A stretch of DNA of 64,000 nucleotides, taken from contig CP093829.1 in the NCBI GenBank assembly GCA_033063855.1, positions 15,779,537 to 15,843,536 on the forward strand, in the 5' to 3' direction. A program made the position numbers and the translations under genes. Numbering within the stretch: position 1 is the stretch's first letter; every line of letters starts with the position of its first letter. The notes beneath the pieces are model-generated. The model was not told the origin of the DNA. It made no database searches and worked only from the letters and a program-made list of their open reading frames with translations. Source of the DNA: Smittia aterrima (taxonomy: Eukaryota > Arthropoda > Insecta > Diptera > Chironomidae). Below are positions 32,589 to 43,600 of the stretch, in pieces.

Positions 32589-33052
32589 TCGCTATATATT
32601 AAACATATCGATGGATCGTTAATTAATAAAAATTAATCAAAATTATTTTTAAACAGTTACGCGTAATTATAATAAAAGAGTTTTCATTGAAAAATGAATT
32701 CAGACGTGTATTTACTTCCTTGCTTTACCCCCAATCATCATCAGCACTGTCCTTCTGACTCTTGTGCCCTAGCCTTCTAGAGATTGATAAGCAATGTCTA
32801 CGCAAAATTAAGAATCAATTAAACTTCTTATCAACATACAAAATGAACGACACAAATAAGTAAGTGAAGACGTGCGAGAATGAAATCTATTTTAATTCTT
32901 ATTTTATTTGGTTCATTCAAGTTCACATCTCACACTCAAAATTTTTTTGTTGAAACATTTCTTATCGTCTGACTTGCACAGCGTTTGACTTTGAAATTAT
33001 TTCGTTAGAGAAAAAAATATTTACAATCTTGCAATGTCAATTTCGATTTGCC
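32589..33052. other. Convergent 3' flanks of Henna and Clock
   Basis: 464 bp between the two stop codons. It contains Henna poly(A) signals at 32625 and 32671 and a minus-strand AATAAA (plus-strand TTTATT) at 32903-32908 for Clock. Nothing else seen. Confidence 0.6.
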
Positions 33053-35651
33053 TCACTTGTTGCTTGAAGGATTATTTGCACAGTCGTTTCCGCTCGAGAA
33101 AAGAATCTGTGCTTGTTGGTTTAGCATTTGAAATGGCATAAGTTCGAAATCATCATTGATAATTAGTTGTTGATGCATTGAATGGCTTGTTTGCGGATGA
33201 GCTGTCGATGCCTGATGTTGCATGTACTGCATGATGTCATCGTTTTGCTGCTCGTCTTCCATCGTGTGATCACTCGACGTGTGCTTTAAATCGTACGGAT
33301 TAGGATTAAGTGACGGGTGTTGCGGATGAGTCGTGAGTTGATTCTGAGTAGGTTGATGAACGACGATTTGTGGGTTCGCCTGAGATTGATTAGAGACCTG
33401 CGTATGAGTCATCATGTGTGGATGTTGCTCGTTGAAGGTTGAATTCGTTGCTATACTTCGACTGCTTTCTCCACATTCCGACGGAATAATTGGAGCGACA
33501 TAAGGAAGTGAAACATTTACAATCGAAGGGATAATTCCATAACGAGCCATCAGCAATTGTTCTGAGACTCTCCTGAGTTCATCTTGCTGCTGAACTATCA
33601 GCTTTTGAAGCTCTTCATGCTTTCTTTGGAGATGATCTTGAATTTGGTTTTGTGCGGGCGAAATGATCACGTTTGGCGCGACGCCATCAGTCGAATGCTG
33701 AATCGGAGATATCACAGAACCAGCTGTCGTGAAAACTGGTTGGACAGGGATTGCTTTAAAAAACTGTGGCGGTTGATCAAGAAACGGTGGGGCAATCATC
33801 TGATTAGGAGGTCGTTGATGAGTTTGAATGAGTTGAGTAGCAATTGGCGCTTGGAACGTAATGGAATGTGGCGGCGGATGAATGAGCGGCTGTATTAAAG
33901 GGTTTGAAGCCTGCGAGTGAGGTAGACTAAACTGAGAGAAGTGAGAGTGAGATATTGGTTGATTGATTACTGGTGATAAAACCATTGGAGCAATCTGCTT
34001 TGACTTTGATCGCTGAAAGGGAAAGCAAAAACTTATGATTTAATCAAAACGTTTCCTTAATCTTCTCACCTTACTCGATGCCATCGAGTGATGCGTTTGC
34101 GGTGAATCACCTGACAAAGAAGCTGAATCTGAGTCAAGCCGATATGAGTAAGTTCGCTTGTGTTTAACACTATACGACTCTTGAGTGTGTGTTTGTGATC
34201 GTGAAGCTCTGGAGCTTCTAGAACTCCAGGGGGAAGTTGCCATCATGTTTGAAGTGGATACCGCAGCTTTCCTGTCATCCATGGGACTGTCTGTGTCATC
34301 GTCGCTCTTTATCAGAGAACCATCGTTCTTCCGCATGTGCTTCATGACATCAGCGTAGCTCACAACCCGATGAGTACAAACCACGAATTCTGGCTTTGAG
34401 TTCCACTGATGATAAGTTATGTAAAAGCGAGTTTGAAGCCAAATCCATTGCTGGCCTTTCGTAAGAAATCGATAGAAGCACGAAGTTCCTTCGCCCTTTT
34501 GCATTACTAATGAAAAATCGATTCGACATTACACAATTCGAATTGTCATAGAAAACTTTTCTAACTTACAAGCCTCGTGGCACGTGACGACCCGGTCAAG
34601 GTCATCAAAGTGGTAATAGTCGTAGCCTGACGTGCCTAACACTTCAAATGGAAGATATCCAATTATTGGCGGTGCTCGATGATCGAGGAACAGAAATTTC
34701 CATTCGAGACTATGGCGGGATGTGAATTCACTTTTTGTATCGACGATTGATATCTCGCGAATTAACTGAGGAGTCATAAGTCGGCCAGTTCCAACAAATA
34801 ACGTTCTTGTATCCATTTCCCCTGAGTAACTGCTAAATCTACTCGATGGAATCATATTCTCGACATCGACGTTATCTCCTGGAAATTAATTTTTAAGTTT
34901 TACAATTGAATAAAGAAATTTGAGCTTAATTTACTGAAATATCCAGTGAAACGAACGTATTCGTATGAGATCTTTGGCGGATTCTCCATTGAGCCTCGTT
35001 TCACATGACACAGAAAGGAAACTTGATTCTCGGGGCTGATTCCAGTGAGAAGCGGATCCATTACAGTCTTTGGTGGATTCAAAAGAACGTTGTAGATACT
35101 TTGTTGCTCTTCATCGTAAACCATATCGTAAATTGTCATGCTCAGGAGATCACTCTAATGAAAATATTTCAATGAAAATATTATTTTCAAAATAACTTGC
35201 AAACATTGAGGAAGAGATTGTCCTTACAGGTAAATGTCCGAGCAACGCGGTAACGCTCTCTGAAGTATAATGAATCTTTCCCGAGGCGGAAAATACAATT
35301 ATGAATCCATCGAGAGCTTCAAGGATGAGGTGAGTGAACTCTTCGTTGGGTAAGAATGAAGGCTTCCAGTTCTCTTGAATCTCATGAACTCTCGAGCGAA
35401 CTGCAACTTCTAAAATTGTTTGCCAAGTCAGCATAACTTAAAGAACTCCAAATATTTTCAAGCTCACCATTATGGTTCTTAAGAAAAGCGATTGTTGACT
35501 TAAGCACCGTTGACTTATCCATCTTGCGACTGTTTGTCGAGACCATTGAGCTGAGCTCATTAACCAATAAGTTAAATTGATCTCGTCGCTTCTTCTCACT
35601 AAGATTCCGAGATTTGCGTTTCGTGTCATCCTTCTCGTCATCATCTTCCAT
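33053..35651 (-). CDS. Clk: CLOCK, circadian bHLH-PAS transcription factor
   Basis: Partner of CYCLE; the heterodimer binds E-boxes and activates period, timeless and other clock genes (established for insects). Exons in transcript order: 35651-35468, 35409-35228, 35154-34935, 34878-34570, 34506-34070, 34012-33053; phases close to 763 aa. Start chosen at MEDDDEKDD, just before the bHLH (KRKSRNLSEKKRRDQFN), as in other insect CLKs. PAS-A lies at about residues 75-190 (LDGFIIVFSASGKIHYTSES), PAS-B at about 215-330 (HSLEWKFLFLDHRAPPIIGY, FYRFLTKGQQWIWLQT). A Ser-rich linker with a basic KHKRTYSYR patch and a Q/H/P-rich tail follow. There is no long polyglutamine run, and it is shorter than the ~1000-residue Drosophila protein. 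An acceptor at about 35698 implies at least one upstream non-coding exon. Confidence 0.95.
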
Positions 35652-38003
35652 CCCTCCACCCACCGAGTAATTGTAGGAACTAATTTTAAAATCTTCTCGT
35701 AACTGTAATCGGATCGAATTGAGCGTCAATCATAAGCGATTATTCAGATATTCAATGGCATCTGTAACGAGAGCAAACAGATAAGCCAGCTGAATCTATT
35801 ATCTTCAGGAAAATCTGCTAATTTGTGAAGCAACAGGCGTTAACGAGACGATGATGAGCAAGCGGTAAACAAATACATTTGATTGCATAATCAGATGATT
35901 GCCGCTTGTCGTCTTACATAACAACACACTCGTTTGCTCGTTATTTACAATTGCAAACGAATGCTTCTGGTGTGAGTAGAAATGGCGAGCTTTAAAAAGG
36001 TTTTGTTCAATTCACCAGTCACAATGCAAATACATTAGGCGCCTCGCTATGACGACATTAGTACTGCAACTGAGATACTTTGTAAGTTTCTGTGAGAATG
36101 TGAAGTTCATTGTCATAATCTTTGGCAGTTATCGAATTGATTTGATTTAAATTGATTATTATGTGCGAGCGATGTAACTTTTCGCTTAAATTATTCGCCG
36201 ACTCTACGTCAGAAGCTTTAATTCTCGTTTTTTCATTTAAGTTATGGCGCGTGGCATTTAAGTAAAAAAATGTAAGGTAAAAGTTGACGTAACAATATTT
36301 ATGAAATCTCTAAAGATTCTTCATTGTTTCTTAAAGAACCGTAATTACACAACTCAACTTCAAAATTACTAAGAATGATTGAAGGATGCAGCGAATCCCT
36401 GCTGAACATTCTTAATAAAAAGTTTCACTTGGAAACTTTTTTTCGATGAGCTTTTCAGGCAGAGAAGCCTTCAAGAACTCACGCAGCTTTCACGTTCAGA
36501 CTGCAGCGTGGTTAAAGCATGAAAATTGGTTTACGTAACATTAAGTCTGCTGAATCGAGAAATAATTCTGTTATGTAACCAGTCAAATAAAATTTTCCTC
36601 TTGTTTCGCAGAGGCAGGTTACATCGCCTCGAATATTAATCGTTGATAAGCTTCTGTGATTAAACTTTAATCGAATTAAATTTTGATTGAGAGGAGTTAT
36701 GAATATTTAGATCTATTATAAATCTATTATAAAGATTTAGAACCGCAAAAGTTTTCTTTTTTGGCGCGAAACTCTCAATCGAACTTGCTTATTCTTTCAA
36801 CCTTGATGACTCGGAATATTCACATCGCGAAAATGCACACTCATCAATTCGCGGAGACTCACCAGAATGCACGCGAATTGTTATCCAATATGTTCGCAAT
36901 CGCTGCACTCACATCATTCACTTAATCCACAAGTTTCCATCGTCATGACGTCACAGAACATTTATTACTTCTAAGACAACAAAATTGGAACACAAAAGCA
37001 GATTTACACAGTCGTAGATTGAACTTTATTTTTGGTTTCTTTAGCTTTTCATCAATATGGTAACACTTTTCTACGTTATTTGCTGTAACTCCAAATTAAA
37101 CTTTTCTTTCAGATTTATTATCTAATTTGATATTAATCTCAATGTCAAAATTGATTTCAATATGATTGAAACTTCACTTGTTGATTTTTATTAAACATTT
37201 TTTTATCCACAATCAAATTATCAAATTAAATGTTCTTGTCATTAGATTATTCCTTAACACTCGTTTCCCGAGGTGAAACGTTACTTTATGACTTTTTCCA
37301 AAGGAATCCGATGCAAGACTACAAAGTTTTTCCCAATATACAGCGGCAAATAAATCATTCTCCATGTATTTGCGACGTTGTACAAATGTAAATGTCGATG
37401 AAGAATGAGGAAAAACTCCACAGAAACGGATAGCTGTAGTTGTTTAATTTAAATGTGTTTCTGACTCTTTTCTCCGTTCCGAGTGAATACATTTACTTGC
37501 AGGTATTGTAAGCATTCTGAGGGATGATTGACGAACCTGCGCAGCGAATTGTTACCCCAACAACATGTCAATCAACTTCAAGTCCTCTCGCTTACTTCAT
37601 CTCATGACATTTATTACTGAAGTCTCAAGATTTCGATGATGAAACAGTTTCCTATTTTGTTAGGTAACTAAATAATTCTCCCTTCGCCGTGTTTACGACG
37701 TTTGATGAGCTTACAATTAAAGCAATGAATATTATACAAACTCAAAGAGGGTGAAATTTACCGGTGCAATTTGTGTATTGTAATCAACAGGTTGAGGTGT
37801 AAAGGGAGACTTTTTGTTTTTAGGTAACTTCATTTGAATGAATATATTTTTTATTCAATAAAAGGTAACTTGGGAGATTTGAAATTGTACTCATAATTTA
37901 GAGAGTCGTGGTTTCTTCTGTTTGTCTATAGCGGAGAGCAAACTTTTCCGTTCTGTTGCCCGGCAAACAGAGCTGAAGGAGGCAGAAAGTTATTACGTGT
38001 ATT
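35652..38003. promoter_or_regulatory. Clock 5' flank and intergenic region
   Basis: No coding seen. Three palindromic PAR-bZIP-type sites (TTAYGTAA) lie at 35914-35921 (as TTACATAA), 36531-36538 and 36571-36578; the last, GTTATGTAAC, fits the published VRI/PDP1 consensus fully. A CRE palindrome TGACGTCA is at 36946-36953. In Drosophila, Clk transcription is controlled by VRI and PDP1 through such sites. The motif is also common elsewhere in this window, so function is inferred only. A poly(A) signal for the F-box gene (plus-strand TTTATT) is at 37850-37855. Confidence 0.4.
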
Positions 38004-38805
38004 TCATTGAGAATTCAAAACAAGTTTTACTTCCGAGTCGTTTCTTGAGAGTTTATCTGAGAGTTTAACGAGATTTTGAAGTCTTCGTAGCAATTGTTCT
38101 CTCGTAAAATTAAATCTTTCTTGTTCGATTTGTTTTACTTTCTTCGAAATTTGTGGAGCAATCAATAACTTAGCCGAAGTTTCTAGAATTCCCGAGATTT
38201 CTTGACTTGACATGATCGATTGAAGTGACACCGAACGATTAATTTCTTGAATATCAATAATTTCACTACTGGAGTACTCATCATCACTAGAATTCGGAGT
38301 TTCATCTACGACGACGTCACCACTATGAAGAAGATTCGTGTGAGCTCTCGACGACTTGAGGGCTAAAATAAAATTGTGCAATCATGACGTCCAGGAATTG
38401 CAATTTTAATGCTACCGGCTGCATCTTCAGACATCGTCTCATGACTTTCGCAGAACAGTAAATGTATTCTGGGAATAAAGCGATTGCGCTCGAAGACGAG
38501 ATAACAAATGTTCTTCCAGCTATCGCATTCGGCATGCTTGACATAATCGTCGTTAGTGCACAGAGCTCTCAAGTGTTGGTCAAAGATGTGTTTCCAAACA
38601 TCATTTGAATTGCAAATCTTAGAAAAGATGAAGGGGAAGTTGTTGTCTGTCCATTGCAATTCAATTACAGATTAGTCTCAATTCAGAAGCTTACATTGTA
38701 AAGTACGATTGAAGACATCGAGAGGTTCATTATATCACGTGGAGTCAACTTTCTTAGAATTTCACTGACAACATTGCGAGGAAGTATTTCAAAATAGAAA
38801 CTCAT
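38004..38805 (-). CDS. Small F-box protein
   Basis: F-box proteins link substrates to SCF ubiquitin ligases through SKP1. Exons 38805-38695, 38617-38416, 38362-38004; introns of 77 and 53 bp; phases close to 223 aa. The N-terminus is an F-box: LPRNVVSEILRKLTPRDIMN, LSMSSIVLYN, then ICNSNDVWKHIFDQHLRALC across the first intron. The middle includes DSWKNICYLVFERNRF. The C-terminal third is acidic and Ser-rich (SSDDEYSSSEIIDIQEINRS), then a charged helix (REQLLRRLQNLVKLSDKL). There is no known substrate-binding repeat. The second donor is GTAGCA, a weak site, so the middle junction is the least certain part. ATG 38805 follows the stop of a 60-codon upstream ORF by 2 bp. Confidence 0.7.
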
Positions 38806-38807
38806 GT

Positions 38808-38990
38808 TCACGTCTCTTCGTCACAATTTTCAGTGATAAACTGAGAAAAAGACGACTGAGATTCATAAGTTTCTTCGATTAAACTTTTCAAGCTTTGATC
38901 ACGCGATGAAAAAATGTTTAGAATCAACTTCAGTTTACCGAATTCATTTGAATCGATTGCTTGAATCTGAAAGTCTAAAGATGAACTCAA
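38808..38990 (-). CDS. Upstream ORF or orphan exon before the F-box gene
   Basis: Sixty codons from ATG 38990 (MSSSLDFQIQAIDSNEFGKL... ending NCDEET) with a stop at 38810-38808, two bases before the F-box ATG. Codon content looks protein-like. An acceptor-like TTTAGACTTTCAG lies inside its start, so the real exon may begin at IQAIDSNEFG. Upstream minus-strand sequence (about 39100-39000) is also open (FIDFHSQFHPKDEQQ). It could be a uORF, the first cistron of a two-cistron mRNA, or the last exon of an otherwise unseen gene. Confidence 0.3.
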   Translation of the reverse strand: MSSSLDFQIQAIDSNEFGKLKLILNIFSSRDQSLKSLIEETYESQSSFSQFITENCDEET

Positions 38991-38999
38991 TTACTTGTT

Positions 39000-40603
39000 G
39001 TTCGTCCTTTGGATGAAATTGGCTGTGGAAGTCAATGAAAACAATTCGTGATTGAATTTCAAAATTTGATTTTGATTTTATTCGTGAAAAATAGAAAAAA
39101 GCTCATGTTAAACTTAAGTTTTCTTCTTCAAATACAAAAAGATGGTAGAGGAGAAGCTTAATCATTAATTTAAGTTTTTAAGTTTTGAACGTGATAATTA
39201 TTGATTGACACTAGTCATCAATAACTCTCTAGCAATAAATTAAATTTTCAATAAATTACTCAATCGTTCTTATCCTAAAATTAAATGCCAAGAATTTGAT
39301 TCTCGATCTTAAACTTACTTCGTAACATTCGGTCACGTCATCACAAAGAAAAGCAAAATTTTAACTCGACGTAACACATCAAAGCAGATTGAAATTATTG
39401 TTTTTTTCAGATCTTTACTTATTGAAAAGGAAAAAGCAACTCAATTTTTTTTATTTACATAAAAGTTTTCACAGCTTCAGTTTTGAAATAGGAGAAAGAA
39501 AGAAGAGGAAGAAGGAAGAGGTTGATATTGACACAGAAAAGTTTTAAGAAACGAAAGACGAAAATGGAATTTGATTTGCTATCAATGATCTTAATCGCTA
39601 TAAATGGCTCTGTTGGTTTGTTTTCTGTTCTATCTACAAGAAGAATCTTTGCCTGAAGACATAAATTGTTCTCTAGTCTAAGTTAGATCTCGAAATGTTA
39701 CATACATTAAACAGAATTAATGCCATCGTGTTTCTCTAATTGGTCGATTATGCTTCAAGTTTCGTCCTCAAGCTTTAGGTTTTCTCTCTCAATCACATCT
39801 ACAGAAAGTTTTCATCGTTCTCATCTAAATATAAATATTTTTTTTTGTTTTCCTAGTTTAAAAGATTGTCGGTTACATAACACAATCACAGCGCCATCAT
39901 TCATTTTACATGCAAGAGTTTTCTTTTTTAGTTTTTCTCCAAGTTCGTGAGATGATTTTCTTTTTTTAAAAAAAAATTTCTTCAGGATTCTCTTCGCACC
40001 CTATTTTGTCCAGTTTCCGAACTATTTTCTATTTAGATTTTTCTTTTATAGAGACGAAATTTAATAAAAATCGACAGACGAGGAAAAGGAATCTGCAAGT
40101 TTTGCTTAAACGGTAGGAAAGAAAGATTTGTTTTCTGGAATTAAGTTTTGTTAGTTTTATCTTTTTGAAAAAGAGTTTTTCAGAAAGTTAATCGTAATTA
40201 ACATTTCTTACTGTGGATTGAATCAGAAAGCTCTTTTAAAAGCTTTTCCTCTCTTTCAAAAATTAATTACGATTTAGTTTCTTTTTTGTGAGTTAATAGT
40301 ATTTACTAAATACTTAAGGAGAAAAGTTTATACTGGAAGAAGGTTATAGAGTGTAAGAGTTGGTTGAATTACATTCCCAGCTATCATAAGATTGTTTAGT
40401 CTGAAATGCAGATTGCTTCTTAAGTTCTTTAAACTTTAATAACTGATACACTATAACAACATGTAAACGTGTATGTCTCAATGATAGTTTCAAGTGATTT
40501 TCTCTCATAATAGCTGAGATAAGGTAAAGAGTTGTGGCTTTGGAAAAGAGAAAAGTATAAGAATATTTATCTATCGATTCATCTGTTTCATTTCGCTATT
40601 GGT
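39000..40603 (-). other. Probable long 3' UTR of the LONRF gene
   Basis: AT-rich, with poly-pyrimidine tracts and no coding pattern on either strand. Minus-strand poly(A) signals (plus-strand TTTATT) at 39449-39454 and 39077-39082 could end the LONRF transcript. The UTR extent is inferred. Confidence 0.4.
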
Positions 40604-43600
40604 TTAAAGAAGATATTGAGTTGACTGATTTTGATGATGATGTCTATCGTCTAGGTGAAGTTGATTCTGTGTGGAGGTAGCTCTTTGGCAACATTCTATC
40701 GCTTGGCAAGCGGGCAGACCTTCGCAGCCCGATAACAAACACAGCGCTCGCTTTTGTTGAGCTGCCATGTATTCAATTAGGGTTTTGTCTATTGCTCTCA
40801 ACCGTTTCTCTAAGCTCGTTGTCGCGAGAATATTCACCTAAAAGATAAATTGAAAATTAGTCAACAAGTTTAATAAAAAAATTTGTTTATTGTTTTTACC
40901 TTCAGTAATGGACTTAACGGAAGGATTGCAATGATCCACCAAGTCCACGAGGGGCCATCATTACTGATTTCCCAGTCGACTTCGAGATCTGGCATTTGGC
41001 CAAAGCTCTTCAAAATCTCGTCCTTTATGTTGTCGGGAAGATTCTCGCACCACTGTTTCGCCTTCTCCATCACGCGATAGTGCAGATCCATAGTTGACTT
41101 GTAATTCTCTTCGCAAATCGTTTCGTCCTTGATGAACTCAATGTTCGCTGTATCGTAGCCATCCTTCTCGCTACGTCTCAATACTCTAAAGCGTTTTGTT
41201 CCCAATGTACTAAGGATCGAACATCCGTCCCCAAGTTGAACACAATCGCGAATATCAAGCATGGTCCCATAATCTGCATATTTCTGTCGATTATTTTGAG
41301 CTAAAACGATTCCGAATTGTCTTGAGCCATTTTCAATTGCACGACGAACCATCAATCGATATCTCGGCTCATAAATGAACAACGGACATGACACAGATGG
41401 AAATGCGGTCGTACAAATGAAGATCGGCAAAGCAGGCTCCTTCTCCATCTCTTGCATTTGTCTTTTTGCGTAGACATTCGGAATGTATCGCTTCATAGCG
41501 AGCTCAATAAATCGAGTTGTGTTTCTTCTGGACAATGAGAGCAGCGTTGGATTTTGAATACTGAAACTCAAGTGGTTACGATATTGTTCGATTAGTGGAG
41601 CCATACAAAGTGGGCAATAGTTTGAGTAATCCATGCAACGATCCAAACAAACCTGAAATTTTAATGAATTAAATTTGTTAGATTTGTTGATAAAAAGTTT
41701 AAAATTTGAAAGAAATAAAATAAGAAAAAACAATTCAAGGAAATTTAACGAAGCAATAGAGTTTGAAAATGTTGTAATGAAGATGGCGCAAGAGCATTTT
41801 TTTTTTCCAAATTTTCAACGTACCCAACAATATGTGTGACCACAAGGCGTCACGACAGGTTTGTGCAACGTTCGACAGCACAATACGCAATCAAAATCCG
41901 ATTGATCAATCTTTGAGGGGGTCACATGCAAAAGTGATGGCTTAGCTTCGATTCCTAAAGGAAATAAGAATTGTTATTTTTCGCATTCAGATCATATCAG
42001 TTGTTTTATTCACTTACGTCGATATTTTTCAATTTCCTGATTAACTCTATCAAGCAATGATCGTAATCGAAGGTTTTGTCTCGGAATAATTTGTTGGCTA
42101 TCTAAGTGGTTGTGATTTATATTATTGAGACGTCTGAACAGACGACGATTATGTCGATTTCGGTTACGATCCAGAAACTGATGATACTCTTCACCTTCCC
42201 CGCAACTTTTTTTGTACAAAATGAAAAGAAGAAATTTGTGAGTGAGAGTGAACGTACTTGATTGGCTTGCAGAAGCCAAAATTGATTTCAGTTTTACCTC
42301 GAGTTGCCGCCATCCTCGTAATCGAACTCATTGTTACTGATGAATTGATGGTAATCATGTTGCTCTTGCTGCTCACTGAAATATCTTTGGCATCGTCTGC
42401 GTGCTGACAGTCCGTACGGGGCTGACGTTGATAATAAATGACTGTTTATTGATCTGTTCGACATCAAGATCCGTTGCAAAAGCTAATCGAGGATGTCAAT
42501 GATTAAAAAACTCTTCGAGAGCAAAATAAAACTTACCCTCGATAAGTCGTACCGCAGAGAGTTTGTGACATTTTCTGAACGCTTATCCAAGCAGATAGAA
42601 ACGCAGTATGCAATGAATGACTCTTCGATTCGTCCTAGTCCACTCAATGCCAATGCTCTTCGATAATGGCTCTGTAACAGAGAAACAAGGAAAAACCATT
42701 ATGAACTTTCACTGGAAGGCTGTTATAACAACTGACTAGAGAGCTGTGGCTTTGTTGTGCGAACGAGCGATTCAATTACACGAAACGATTTTCGAAGTAC
42801 ATGTTATGTGAATTATGTAAAGGAGAGCTCTGATGAGTCATTGACAACAGACGACGAGTGCAAATTTGTCTCAGAGCTGTATCTCCTCGAATCGAACACC
42901 ATCTTTGTTACATAACAGTTTCTTTCAAAGCTTCACCACACACTAAACAACAAGCAGTTCAGCGAGAGATTACCATGGAGACGAGAATCTGAACTTTTGT
43001 TATCATCCCACTCGTAAGTGGAAAAATACGGGGTGAATAGAATCGCTTCGACTGTTCTTTTACGCGACAATGAATATTCGCAACGCATCACATCGTTTGT
43101 TGGGGCCAGTAGTTGGGGGAGTAAAGTTGTGCCGAATGCTTAACCATCGAGTTATCAAGGGACCATGAGAGGAGTCTCCATTCAAATGTCTATGTTGTTA
43201 TGCAAATGAAACTGCGCTGGCCTCTTAGAATTTGTTGGGGGAAATTCGATAAACGTTGGACAGATTATTTAGCAATGAGTCAGAAATTTTGTCATTCGAA
43301 TGCTTAAGCATTCAATTTCTGATAAGGCTTCATTCGTTCATTCTGTTACTCTTTTTTGAATATAAAAGTATCATAATACTCGTTAACGTTATTCTCGTTC
43401 AGCACCTTTTCTTTCTATTTAGGGGAAGTTTTTCTTGCCTTCCGTCATCACTGGTAAGCATTAAGATGAAGCTTTGTGCAAACACTGTGGAAGCCGTGGC
43501 ATTATATTTAATGGACAAACAAACAGTGTACACCCAAATCGTAGGCGACAGGCAACCATCGTGCCTCATAATGACGATAATGGTCTATGGTTACATCAAG

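Noticed and set aside
36040..36082. Plus-strand ATG followed by 10 codons and a GTAAGT donor, with a TTTAAAAAGG box upstream
   Set aside because: Could be a divergent start site near Clock, but no acceptor or second exon can be matched; not enough to call.
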